From positions 124,001-188,000 of the forward strand of contig NZ_JAFBEB010000005.1 of the NCBI RefSeq assembly GCF_016908525.1: a DNA stretch of 64,000 nucleotides, read 5' to 3'. Position 1 is the stretch's first letter. Each line of letters opens with the position of its first letter. Under the pieces are notes generated by a model. That model saw only the letters and a program-made list of their open reading frames with translations, made no database searches and was not told where the DNA came from. A program made the position numbers and the translations under genes. This DNA is from Brevibacillus fulvus (GTDB lineage Bacteria; Bacillota; Bacilli; Brevibacillales; Brevibacillaceae). Shown here in pieces: positions 7,571 through 15,400 of the stretch.

Positions 7571-8890
7571 TTATTTCAGCAGTTTGTTGCTCTTGTCCAC
7601 AGCATTTTGCAAAGCCTCATCCGCAGTTGCCTGGTTCAGCACAGCGCGTTGCAGCTCGGTCATGATGATTTCCTGCACTTCTTTGTAAGCGGGCACCATC
7701 GGACGCGCTTTGGCGTATTCCAATTGTTTTACTGCCACTTCAAAGTTTGGCGCCGTTTCGTAGTATTTTTTCATTTCCTCGGACTCGACGGCTTCTTTGG
7801 TCACAGGCATATAGCCGGTTTGCGTCGACCATTTGATCGATTGCGGCGTGTCGGTCATCCATTTGACAAACTCCCAGGCAGCTTTTTTCTCTGCATCCGG
7901 AGACTTGGCCAAAATGACCAGGTTGGCTCCGCCGGTAGGCGCGCCATATTCTTTGTTCGCCGGCATGAAGGCTGCCCCTACGTCAAATTTGGCGCTTTCG
8001 CTCAACCCTTTCAAATCACCCGTGGAGGTAAAGATCATCCCCACCTTTTGGTTGACGAAATCTTGTTTGGCCACATCCCAGGCGTTGTACTTCTCCCCTG
8101 GCGGAGCCTTCATGACTCCTTCTTTGATCATATTGGTCCAGAATTCAAGCGGCGCTTTGCCTGCTTCACTGTTGATCGCCAATTGTTTGCCGTCTTCGCT
8201 CAGAATCGATCCGCCGCTTTCAATCACCAAAGCTTCATAGAACCAGATGTCGATCGGAGTGGAGAAACCGTATACGGATGTTTTGCCGCCTTCCGACTTG
8301 GTTAATTTTTGCGCATATTCGTGCAGCTCCTCCCAAGATTTCGGACCGTTTGGATCAAGTCCTGCCGCCTTGAGCATGTCACGGTTCAAATACAGCAATG
8401 GAGTGGAACGGTTAAATGGAATCGCGTACAGTTTGTCTTTCCAATAAGAGTTCCCCAACAGGCCTGGAATATATCGATCAATGGTGTCGGCCGCGTAGGG
8501 CTGCAGGTCTTCCAGCGCTTTGGCCTCGGCGAACGCCCCGATCGAACCGACCTCGACCATTGTCACATCAGGCTGGTTGCCGGCGGAGATTGCCGCCAGC
8601 ACTTTGGCATGGTTTTGATAGTAATCGCCTTGGTAAGCCGGTTTTACAACAATATCCTTATGCGTATCGTTAAACTCTTTGACCATACTCTCGATCAATT
8701 CGCCATTTTTTCCTCCCAGCGCATACCAGAAATCAATCTGCACAGGCTGCGCCTGTTCGGTTCCGCTCTGTTGCCCGCTTCCCGCCGCTGCATTACCGCC
8801 TGTTGCTGCTTTGTCTGAACCGCATCCGGTTAGCAGGGCAGTCAAGCCCACTACACAAGCTAGTGCCGACATATTCCACTTTTTCACCAA
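7571..8890 (-). CDS. ugpB: Glycerol-3-phosphate/glycerophosphodiester ABC transporter, substrate-binding lipoprotein
   Basis: This extracellular solute-binding protein (family 1, MalE/UgpB type) has 439 residues. The N-terminal lipoprotein signal ends in LTALLTGC with Cys23, followed by a Gly/Ala/Gln-rich linker. The mature start IDFWYALGGKNGELIESMVKEFN is typical of UgpB. Later parts show the family's RSTPLLYLNRDMLKAAGLD segment and a C-terminal WFEW-like region with many aromatics. The start is TTG 8890 or GTG 8887, both behind GGGAGG. It lies between the permeases and ugpQ; the operon context with glpP and ugpQ makes glycerol 3-phosphate or glycerophosphodiesters the likely ligands. Other sugar ligands cannot be excluded by sequence alone. 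Confidence 0.88.
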   Translation of the reverse strand: MVKKWNMSALACVVGLTALLTGCGSDKAATGGNAAAGSGQQSGTEQAQPVQIDFWYALGGKNGELIESMVKEFNDTHKDIVVKPAYQGDYYQNHAKVLAAISAGNQPDVTMVEVGSIGAFAEAKALEDLQPYAADTIDRYIPGLLGNSYWKDKLYAIPFNRSTPLLYLNRDMLKAAGLDPNGPKSWEELHEYAQKLTKSEGGKTSVYGFSTPIDIWFYEALVIESGGSILSEDGKQLAINSEAGKAPLEFWTNMIKEGVMKAPPGEKYNAWDVAKQDFVNQKVGMIFTSTGDLKGLSESAKFDVGAAFMPANKEYGAPTGGANLVILAKSPDAEKKAAWEFVKWMTDTPQSIKWSTQTGYMPVTKEAVESEEMKKYYETAPNFEVAVKQLEYAKARPMVPAYKEVQEIIMTELQRAVLNQATADEALQNAVDKSNKLLK

Positions 8891-8947
8891 AAAAACCTCC
8901 CAATATTACTCTCAGTTTTTTATGATCATGGAAAACTCCATAAACAC

Positions 8948-9775
8948 CTATTTGGATTGATAGACAAATGCTTTCATGATATGGCGCTGGGCAAAGAAGA
9001 AGATCGCCAGGATCGGCAGAACGAGCATCATGTTGCCGGCCATAATCACATTCCACTGCTTTCCGCCTTCCGCTGCCTTCAGCATCGTAATGCCTACCGG
9101 CAAAGTTCGCACTTCGTCGCTGTTGGTCATAATCAGCGGCCAAAAGTAATCGTTCCAGTGATAAATAAAGCTGAACAACCCAAAGGTAACCAACACCGGT
9201 TTTGCCATCGGCACCATGACGCGCCACATGATTTTCCATTCCGAAGCGCTATCCAGCCGGGCTGCTTCAATCACTTCGTCCGGCACCTGCATAAAGGCTT
9301 GACGCAACAAGAAGATCCCGAACGCACTGGCGCCATAAGGCAAAACCAGCGACCACAGCGTATTGATCAGCCCCATATGGCTTAATTCCACATAGATAGG
9401 CAAAAAGATCACTTGCGGCGGGATCATCAAAGCGATCAATGCCAGGCCAAACAGGAAGTTGCGACCGCGAAACCGGTAGCGGGCAAAGGCGTATGCCGCC
9501 GGGACAGCCGTCAGCAATTGAATAATCAATACGCCGATCGCGACGAGAACGCTGTTGATGACATAGCGTAAAAACGGTCCCGAGCTCCATGCCGTCTCAA
9601 AGTTGGCAAATTGCCACGTTTCCGGCAACCAGGTAGGCGGAAACTGATACACCTCAGGCATTGTCTTAAATGCAGTTAAAAACATCCAAAGAAACGGAAA
9701 GACAAAGACAAGCGCGACAGCGACCAACAAGACCGCTTCGATCCATCTCGCTGCAACTCGTGTCGATTGGTGCAT
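8948..9775 (-). CDS. ugpE: ABC transporter permease (UgpE/MalG type)
   Basis: This 275-residue inner-membrane permease has six predicted membrane segments and the EAA loop that contacts the ATPase (EAARLDSASEWKIMWRVMVP near residue 185). An N-terminal segment with LFVFPFLWMFLTAFKTMPEV is typical of the MalG branch. A GGAGGATC ribosome binding site precedes ATG 9775. It is the second permease of the heterodimer and follows ugpA by 18 bases. Confidence 0.9.
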   Translation of the reverse strand: MHQSTRVAARWIEAVLLVAVALVFVFPFLWMFLTAFKTMPEVYQFPPTWLPETWQFANFETAWSSGPFLRYVINSVLVAIGVLIIQLLTAVPAAYAFARYRFRGRNFLFGLALIALMIPPQVIFLPIYVELSHMGLINTLWSLVLPYGASAFGIFLLRQAFMQVPDEVIEAARLDSASEWKIMWRVMVPMAKPVLVTFGLFSFIYHWNDYFWPLIMTNSDEVRTLPVGITMLKAAEGGKQWNVIMAGNMMLVLPILAIFFFAQRHIMKAFVYQSK

Positions 9776-9793
9776 GGTGATCCTCCTTCCTGT

Positions 9794-10735
9794 TCATCGA
9801 TAGTGAACCCGTTTGCGCATCGTCCAGAAATGGAATACAGTCAATAGCCCGACCAGCCCGAGCAGGATGACAGATGCCGCCGAGGCCAGACCGCCGTTGT
9901 AATAGTCCATTCCTTGTTCGTAAATGTAGTAGACCAGCATGTTTGTACTGTTGACAGGACCCCCTTGCGTCATAATCGAGATCGTGTCAAACACTTGAAA
10001 GGAGGAGATGGTATTGGTAATCAACAAGAAAAACAAAGTCGGCGAAAGCATCGGGATGGTGATGCGTCTTAGCGTTTGCCACCGTGTAGATCGGTCAAGC
10101 GCCGCCGCTTCGTACAAATCCTTGGGGATGCTTTGCAATCCGGCGATAAACACGATGGTATTGTAGCCGACGACCTTCCAAACGCTGACCAAAACCAATG
10201 AAAGCAGCGCGCTTTTCGTATCAGCCAGCCACGTGTAAGCCGGCAGTCCGATAAACTCAAGCAGGGCGTTGAGCAATCCGTATTGCGGGTCCATCAGCCA
10301 CATCCACAGCATCGATACCGAAACAAGCGAGATGATGTGCGGGCTAAACACAGAAGCCTGCACGACTGCGACCAGCTTTCGCTTCTGATTGAGCCAAAGC
10401 GCCAGCAAGAAGGAAAGGCCAATCCCCAATACCACTGTAGCGACCGTGAATAGCATCGTATTCAGCAAAACCTGATGAAAGTCGGCGTCGCTGAGCAGGT
10501 CGGCATAATTTTGCCAGCCGACCCATTCCATTTCCTCCAAATTGAGCAATGACCAGTCGAACACGCTCAAGTAAATGATGTAAAGAATCGGTATGAAGAA
10601 AAAGGCGGAGAAAAACAGCAGAGCGGGCAGCACGTACAGATACGGCCGCACTTTCGTAAGCCGTCCCGCTTTCACTGCTACTTCTTGCTGAAGCAGCGGT
10701 GCATTTGCCGAGTTGGCCACAACTGCTTTTTGCAT
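9794..10735 (-). CDS. ugpA: ABC transporter permease (UgpA/MalF type)
   Basis: This 313-residue permease has a cytoplasmic N-terminus of about 33 residues, six membrane segments and an EAA loop (EAAALDRSTRWQTLRRITIPM near residue 225). The segment LFFSAFFFIPILYIIYLSVFDWSLL is typical of UgpA-like proteins. Its start codon overlaps the ugpC stop by one base (TGATG), so translation is coupled. With UgpE it forms the membrane channel for glycerol phosphate compounds. Confidence 0.9.
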   Translation of the reverse strand: MQKAVVANSANAPLLQQEVAVKAGRLTKVRPYLYVLPALLFFSAFFFIPILYIIYLSVFDWSLLNLEEMEWVGWQNYADLLSDADFHQVLLNTMLFTVATVVLGIGLSFLLALWLNQKRKLVAVVQASVFSPHIISLVSVSMLWMWLMDPQYGLLNALLEFIGLPAYTWLADTKSALLSLVLVSVWKVVGYNTIVFIAGLQSIPKDLYEAAALDRSTRWQTLRRITIPMLSPTLFFLLITNTISSFQVFDTISIMTQGGPVNSTNMLVYYIYEQGMDYYNGGLASAASVILLGLVGLLTVFHFWTMRKRVHYR

Positions 10736-11790
10736 CAGCCCAACCCTCCCGACGGCAAACTTTCCTGCTTGATCGCGGCGACAGACAGTGCCCGTCCTGT
10801 CTCCTGATCAAAGCGGTACAAATGCTCGGCGGCAACGGAAACAGTCACTTCCGTCCCTTCCGCCAGCAATTCATCGGCCGCTTTTCGAGCAATGATTTTG
10901 CCTGCTCTTCCACTGACATAATAAAGTACATCGGAACCGAGAATTTCGCGGGCGACGATTCGTCCATGGTCGACAAACCCTGCGGCCGGCTGGATTGTTC
11001 TGGCCGAACCGGCGGTCAGCATTGCTTTTTCCGGACGGAATCCGATTGATTCTTTGTCTGTCGGGAGAATATTCATTGCTGGTGAACCGATGAACTGGGC
11101 GACAAACAAATTCGCTGGTTGCTGATACAGTTCAAACGGTGAGGCCTTCTGCATGATTTCGCCCTCATTCATTACGACGATCTGGTCGCCCATCGTCATC
11201 GCCTCCACTTGATCGTGGGTGACATAAATGAAAGTCGTTCCCAACTGCTTATGCAGCGAGGTCAGTTCCACACGCATCTGATTGCGCAGTTTGGCATCCA
11301 GATTCGACAGCGGTTCATCCATCAAAAAGACGCGCGGTTTTTTGACCATGGCGCGGGCCAAGGCAACGCGTTGTCGCTGACCGCCGGACAATTCGGCGGG
11401 CTTTCGCTGCAAATAGGAAGAAAGCCCGACGATTTCGGCAATTTCCTCAACCATTCGTTTGCAATCCTTCTTGGAAAATCCGCGGTTAAGCAAACCAAAC
11501 GCGATATTGTCAAACACGTTCATCGTTGGATACAACGCATAGTTCTGGAACACCATGGCGACATCGCGTTTGCCTGGAGCAAGATCATTGACCCGCTGGC
11601 CATCGATCAGCAGATCTCCTGCGGTTATCTCCTCCAAGCCCGCGATCATGCGCAATGTCGTTGACTTTCCGCAACCGGACGGTCCGACCAGCACGGTAAA
11701 CGACCCGTCTGGAATGACCAAATCCAATCCTTTTACAACCGTTTGATTATTGTATTTTTTTACTACCTGCTGCAATCTCACCTCAGCCAA
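10735..11790 (-). CDS. ugpC: ABC transporter ATP-binding protein (UgpC/MsmK/MalK type)
   Basis: This 351-residue ATPase energises the UgpAE permease. Walker [10 protein letters not shown] is at residues 36-44, Q-loop in VFQNYALYP, the ABC signature LSGGQRQR near 134, Walker [14 protein letters not shown] near 155, and the H-loop His in THDQVEA. The C-terminal 110 residues form the TOBE/regulatory domain seen in MalK relatives ([11 protein letters not shown] and GFRPEKA). Such ATPases often serve several sugar transporters. The operon position makes Ug uptake its main role. Promoter-distal coupling to ugpA is by a one-base overlap. Confidence 0.92.
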   Translation of the reverse strand: MAEVRLQQVVKKYNNQTVVKGLDLVIPDGSFTVLVGPSGCGKSTTLRMIAGLEEITAGDLLIDGQRVNDLAPGKRDVAMVFQNYALYPTMNVFDNIAFGLLNRGFSKKDCKRMVEEIAEIVGLSSYLQRKPAELSGGQRQRVALARAMVKKPRVFLMDEPLSNLDAKLRNQMRVELTSLHKQLGTTFIYVTHDQVEAMTMGDQIVVMNEGEIMQKASPFELYQQPANLFVAQFIGSPAMNILPTDKESIGFRPEKAMLTAGSARTIQPAAGFVDHGRIVAREILGSDVLYYVSGRAGKIIARKAADELLAEGTEVTVSVAAEHLYRFDQETGRALSVAAIKQESLPSGGLG

Positions 11791-11796
11791 ATCCGC

Positions 11797-12468
11797 TCAC
11801 GCCCTTTCGTTCATTATTGGTGTCAACAGCCTGTCAACAAACTTTCGGAAATTCGGAAAACAATCATCAGCATCGGGCACTTTTTGCCTCGCATCGCCAT
11901 ACCAGTCCAGCAGGACACTTTCCACTCCTGCCGCTTTGGCTGCTTGCCAATCATAAATGCTGTCGCCGACCATCAAGCTCGCCTGCGGCTCGGCTTGCAG
12001 CAAATAGAGCGCTTTTCGCAGCGGTTCGGGCGATGGTTTGCCCTCCGCGACATCATCCAACGTGACGACCGCTTCAAACAGATGTAACAGACCAGCCAGC
12101 TCCAATCCTTTCAGCGCAAACTCCCGTTGTTTATTGGTAACGACAGCCATGCGGAATCCTTGGGATTTTAGTGAGTATAAACCTTCTTCAACATAAGGAA
12201 ACAACTTGACTTGTTGATCGTGGTGCTCCCGCAAAAATTGCACATAGTCTTCATAGACCCGCACGCGATCGACCGGCGCCGCCGCTCGCTGCTCGAGATC
12301 ATTCAGAAAATCATCAAACGTCTCGCCAAAGCGTCCTCGCAATTCCTCTTCCAGATAACAGCCAGGTGCGTATTTGCAAGCGGCATACATAACCGCCTCC
12401 ACGATTGCCTCGCGGTTGTCCAGCAAAGTCCCATCCAGGTCAAATAGCAGATATTTGTGTCGATTCAT
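11797..12468 (-). CDS. HAD-superfamily phosphatase (phosphoglycolate phosphatase-like)
   Basis: This 223-residue phosphatase has all HAD motifs: motif I LLFDLDGTLLDN (nucleophile Asp10, acid Asp12), motif II VVTNK, the Lys of motif III in GKPSPEPL, and motif IV MVGDSIYDWQAAKAAG. A helical cap sits between motif I and II. Its start lies 29 bases inside the end of glpP, so the two are coupled. Relatives include Gph/PpaX-type enzymes; in this operon glycerol 3-phosphate or a related phosphoester is a reasonable substrate, but that is inference. Confidence 0.85.
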   Translation of the reverse strand: MNRHKYLLFDLDGTLLDNREAIVEAVMYAACKYAPGCYLEEELRGRFGETFDDFLNDLEQRAAAPVDRVRVYEDYVQFLREHHDQQVKLFPYVEEGLYSLKSQGFRMAVVTNKQREFALKGLELAGLLHLFEAVVTLDDVAEGKPSPEPLRKALYLLQAEPQASLMVGDSIYDWQAAKAAGVESVLLDWYGDARQKVPDADDCFPNFRKFVDRLLTPIMNERA

Positions 12469-13045
12469 CGGTGAGGCACTCCTTCCAAAGCTGATGGGTT
12501 CCGACTGAAACCGCGACCGCTCCCTTATCCAGCGCCGCGAGCATTTGTGCCCGCTCGCGAATCAAACCCCCGGCAATAATCGGCTGATTCAACTCAGAAG
12601 AGAACCGGCCAATATATTCCGGCAGCAATGCCGGCATGATCTCCACGGCATCGGGCTGCGTTTCCTGAACTGATTGCAAGCCGGAGACGATCGAATCGCT
12701 GTCGATCAAAAACAATCGCTGAATTGTCAGCATTCCTTCTTTTTTGGCCAGTTTGATCAAAGTATTGCGTGTGGTCACGATTCCTGTCGGCTTTACATAT
12801 TGGGCCAGAAACGCGATCCCCTCACGGTCGAAGCTGATCCCGCCGATGCGCTCCAAATGGACAAAAACTGGCATCTGGCAATTTTTGAACAAATTGACAT
12901 AATGCTTGATCACACCGATATTGCCAATCGACAATACGGCCGCGCTTACGTTAGCGGCAAGCGCCCTTTCCAGCGTATTTGGTTTTTTGACGGAAGCAAT
13001 CATCCGGTAATGTTGCAATCGTTCGTAAAAGGCTGCTTGATCCAT
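12440..13045 (-). CDS. glpP: Glycerol-3-phosphate-responsive antiterminator
   Basis: GlpP binds glycerol 3-phosphate and the leader of target mRNAs to prevent early termination. The protein is 201 residues from ATG 13045 (MDQAAFYERL), which follows a strong GAGGAGGTC ribosome binding site; a longer frame extends 23 codons into the leader hairpin and is unlikely. The TIM-barrel-like GlpP pattern is seen in ASVKKPNTLERAL, VLSIGNIGVIKHYVNLFKN, VFVHLERIGGISFDREGIAFL and the C-terminal PIIAGGLIRERAQMLAALDKGAVAVSVG. It heads the ugp operon, unlike Bacillus subtilis, where glpP precedes glpFK. It probably controls its own operon and glp genes elsewhere. Confidence 0.93.
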   Translation of the reverse strand: MDQAAFYERLQHYRMIASVKKPNTLERALAANVSAAVLSIGNIGVIKHYVNLFKNCQMPVFVHLERIGGISFDREGIAFLAQYVKPTGIVTTRNTLIKLAKKEGMLTIQRLFLIDSDSIVSGLQSVQETQPDAVEIMPALLPEYIGRFSSELNQPIIAGGLIRERAQMLAALDKGAVAVSVGTHQLWKECLTDESTQISAI

Positions 13046-13068
13046 TGCGATGACCTCCTCCTCTTTAC

Positions 13069-13136
13069 GAGAAAAACCTAAACAGAATTGCCATAAATTC
13101 ATAGGAAGAATCATGGAATTTCTACTTAGGTTTCTC
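13069..13136 (-). promoter_or_regulatory. Stem-loop in the glpP leader, candidate GlpP target
   Basis: Read on the minus strand, GAGAAACCTAA (13136-13126) pairs with TTAGGTTTTTCTC (13081-13069). An inner AATTCCAT/ATGG-C-AATT stem is nested inside, and the outer 3' arm carries a short T run. The structure ends about 24 bases before the glpP start codon. It resembles a leader terminator or a ribosome-site-blocking hairpin, the kind of site GlpP is known to act on. Confidence 0.45.
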
Positions 13137-13210
13137 CAAGGGCTCCAACCGAGTGATTTGCCGTATGTACTTGTTACTTCTAAATTAGTCTTGTTTTTTT
13201 AAGCTTGTTT

Positions 13211-13228
13211 ATCATTCATGTAAATGAT
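13211..13228. promoter_or_regulatory. Inverted repeat in the glpP upstream region
   Basis: ATCATT (13211-13216) and AATGAT (13223-13228) form a 6-base inverted repeat around a 6-base centre. On the minus strand it overlaps a possible -35 TTTACA followed 17 bases later by TAAAAA. It may be a protein-binding site or part of the promoter of the glpP operon. Evidence is weak. The rest of the 303-base gap between glpP and ptsI holds the leader hairpin and the ptsI terminator; I see no gene. Confidence 0.25.
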
Positions 13229-13266
13229 TTGCTTGCTTATTGTTAAGTCCGCTTTTTGGCGCACAT

Positions 13267-13300
13267 AAAAAAGTCCGATGAGCATCATGCTCATCGGACT
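13267..13300 (-). terminator. Rho-independent terminator of the fru-pts operon
   Basis: On the minus strand AGTCCGATGAGCA pairs perfectly with TGCTCATCGGACT (13 base pairs, loop of 3), followed by TTTTTT. It lies 49 bases beyond the ptsI stop codon. A second, weaker hairpin (about 13313-13342) with a related GATGAGCAT core lies between ptsI and this terminator. Confidence 0.92.
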
Positions 13301-13348
13301 CACCATTACAAACGATGCCCGATGAACAAATGCTCATCAGGCAAGCGG

Positions 13349-15076
13349 TTACGCAAGGCGGTTCAACACTTCTTGCTGAATATAGTCGCGGATTTCCTCT
13401 GCAGTCCCCAACGTTAATACATATTTGGAAACCGCTTCCATTTTGTTGTATTCAAGTTGTTTTAACAAGCTTCTCGCACGGAGAATAGAGGAAGCGCTCA
13501 TACTGAATTCATCCAGTCCCAACCCCAGCAATATCGGGATCGCCAGTTCTTCACCAGCCATTTCGCCGCACATTCCGACCCATTTTCCTTCTTTATGCGC
13601 TGCCTCGATCACTTGGTGAATCAGTCGCAGCACAGCCGGATTAAAAGGCTGATACAGATACGATACCTGTTCATTCATTCGGTCCGCAGCCATCGTATAT
13701 TGGATCAGGTCGTTTGTACCGATACTGAAAAAGTCCACTTCCTTGGCCAACAGGTCTGCCACCATAGCCGCAGCGGGAATCTCGATCATAATTCCCACTT
13801 CCAGCTTTTCATTGAACGCGATATTTTGATCGCGCAGCTCTGCCTTGACCTCTTCGAGTATACTGTTGGCTTTTCGCAATTCGGCAAGCGTGGCAATCAT
13901 CGGATACATAATCTTAATGTTGCCAAACGCACTGGCCCTGAGCAAAGCACGAAGCTGTGTTTTGAACAAGTCCGTTTGATCAAGGCACAAGCGGATGGCA
14001 CGATAGCCGAGGAACGGATTCAACTCCTTGGGCAGTTCCAAATAAGGCAGCTCTTTGTCCCCGCCGATGTCAAGCGTCCGGATGACGACACCGCGTTCTC
14101 CCATGGTGACGGCAACCGCCTTATACGCTTCAAACTGTTCTTCTTCACTCGGGAAGTTGTTTCTCCCCATGTAAAGAAACTCGGTACGAAACAACCCGAT
14201 GCCTTCTGCTCCGCTTTCCAGCGCCTGAACCGCGTCCTGTGGATTGCCGATATTGGCAGCCAATTCAACTTGCCGACCATCAGCGGTAACCGACGGCTCA
14301 TGCAGCAGTTTGGCCCATTCCGCCTTTTGTTTTTGATAGGCTTTCTGTTTTTCCTCGTATTCGGCGATCAATGCGTCATCAGGGCGAATATGCACCACTC
14401 CGCTTAGTCCGTCCACAATGACCAAATCGCCGGTTTGCACATGTTCGGTAATATCGGAAAGACCGACGACCGCCGGAATCTCCATGCTGCGGGCCATGAT
14501 CGCCGAGTGGGAGGTGCGTCCGCCGATGTTGGTGGCAAACCCTTTCACCTTGTCTCGATCCAACGACGCCGTGTCCGATGGCGTCAAATCATGCACAACG
14601 AGAACTACCGGTCCTTCTACACCTGTATCGAGCTCATCGCTGATGCCCAGCAATTTTTTCATGATTCTTTGGCTCACATCGCGCAAGTCCGCAGCCCGCT
14701 CACGCATATATTCGTTGTCCATGCTTTCAAAAATGCTGACGAAGCTGTCGCGCACTTCTTCCAGTGCTGCTTCCGCATTGATTTGTTCCGACTCAATTTT
14801 TTGCTCGATCGCGCCGACAAATTCCGGGTCCTGCAAAAACATCTGATGAGCTTCGAAGATTTGCGCTTCTTCAGCTCCCATCTCCAGCTTCGCCTTTTGC
14901 TTGATCGCATCCAGCTCGGCATTTGCCGTCTGAATGCTGTCCCGGAAGCGTTGCAGTTCTGATGCTACTTCATCGGGAGCAATCGTTTTTCGGATATAAC
15001 TGATCGTTTCTGCTTTTTTAACTACTGCACGCCCCAAGACAATCCCAGGAGCTGCCGCTATCCCTTTTTGCAGCAT
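13349..15076 (-). CDS. ptsI: Phosphoenolpyruvate-protein phosphotransferase (PTS Enzyme I)
   Basis: Enzyme I takes phosphate from phosphoenolpyruvate and passes it to HPr, the first step of all PTS sugar uptake. The 575-residue protein has full family length. The N-terminal HPr-binding domain runs to about residue 145; the active-site His190 lies in GGRTSHSAIMARS. The C-terminal PEP-binding barrel shows FRTEFLYMGR, GGDKELPYL, the signature region EIPAAAMVADLLAKEVDFFSIGTNDL, and the catalytic Cys in MCGEMAGE. It starts 17 bases after the ptsH stop and ends the fru-pts operon. Confidence 0.97.
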   Translation of the reverse strand: MLQKGIAAAPGIVLGRAVVKKAETISYIRKTIAPDEVASELQRFRDSIQTANAELDAIKQKAKLEMGAEEAQIFEAHQMFLQDPEFVGAIEQKIESEQINAEAALEEVRDSFVSIFESMDNEYMRERAADLRDVSQRIMKKLLGISDELDTGVEGPVVLVVHDLTPSDTASLDRDKVKGFATNIGGRTSHSAIMARSMEIPAVVGLSDITEHVQTGDLVIVDGLSGVVHIRPDDALIAEYEEKQKAYQKQKAEWAKLLHEPSVTADGRQVELAANIGNPQDAVQALESGAEGIGLFRTEFLYMGRNNFPSEEEQFEAYKAVAVTMGERGVVIRTLDIGGDKELPYLELPKELNPFLGYRAIRLCLDQTDLFKTQLRALLRASAFGNIKIMYPMIATLAELRKANSILEEVKAELRDQNIAFNEKLEVGIMIEIPAAAMVADLLAKEVDFFSIGTNDLIQYTMAADRMNEQVSYLYQPFNPAVLRLIHQVIEAAHKEGKWVGMCGEMAGEELAIPILLGLGLDEFSMSASSILRARSLLKQLEYNKMEAVSKYVLTLGTAEEIRDYIQQEVLNRLA

Positions 15077-15093
15077 AACTATCGCTCCTTGCT

Positions 15094-15354
15094 TTATTCG
15101 TATACGGTTTCCAGCATGGCGGCCAATTCTGCCAAAGCTTCATTCTCTTGCTGCCCGTCTACTTCGAGCAACACTTCATCACCTTTGGCCAAGCCGAGAG
15201 TCATTAAGCCCATAATGCTTTTTCCGTTTGCCCGTTTTGTGCCTTTGGTCAAAAATACTTCCGCCGGAAAAGAGGTTGCTTTTTGCACAAACAAAGTCGC
15301 TGGACGTGCGTGCAACCCGGTTGGATTTTGAATGACGCATGTTTTGGATACCAT
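15094..15354 (-). CDS. ptsH: Phosphocarrier protein HPr
   Basis: HPr carries phosphate from Enzyme I to sugar-specific EIIA domains and, in Bacillota, also signals carbon status. The 86-residue protein has His15 in GLHARPA and Ser46 in NGKSIMGLM at the exact canonical positions. Ser46 means it can be phosphorylated by HPr kinase and act as corepressor of CcpA, consistent with cre-like sites elsewhere in this window. AAGGAG precedes the ATG. It lies between fruA and ptsI. Confidence 0.97.
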   Translation of the reverse strand: MVSKTCVIQNPTGLHARPATLFVQKATSFPAEVFLTKGTKRANGKSIMGLMTLGLAKGDEVLLEVDGQQENEALAELAAMLETVYE

Positions 15355-15400
15355 GAAAATTCAACTCCTTACTAATTTTAAGAGAGGAAAGTTCCCCAGT

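Noticed and set aside
7259-8305. Long open frame on the + strand opposite ugpB
   Set aside because: It lies wholly antisense to a gene with clear family motifs, shows no recognisable domain and has low-complexity Arg/His/Phe-rich sequence typical of a shadow frame.
13046-13114. N-terminal extension of glpP
   Set aside because: It passes through the leader hairpin and lacks a ribosome site; ATG 13045 has GAGGAGG upstream.
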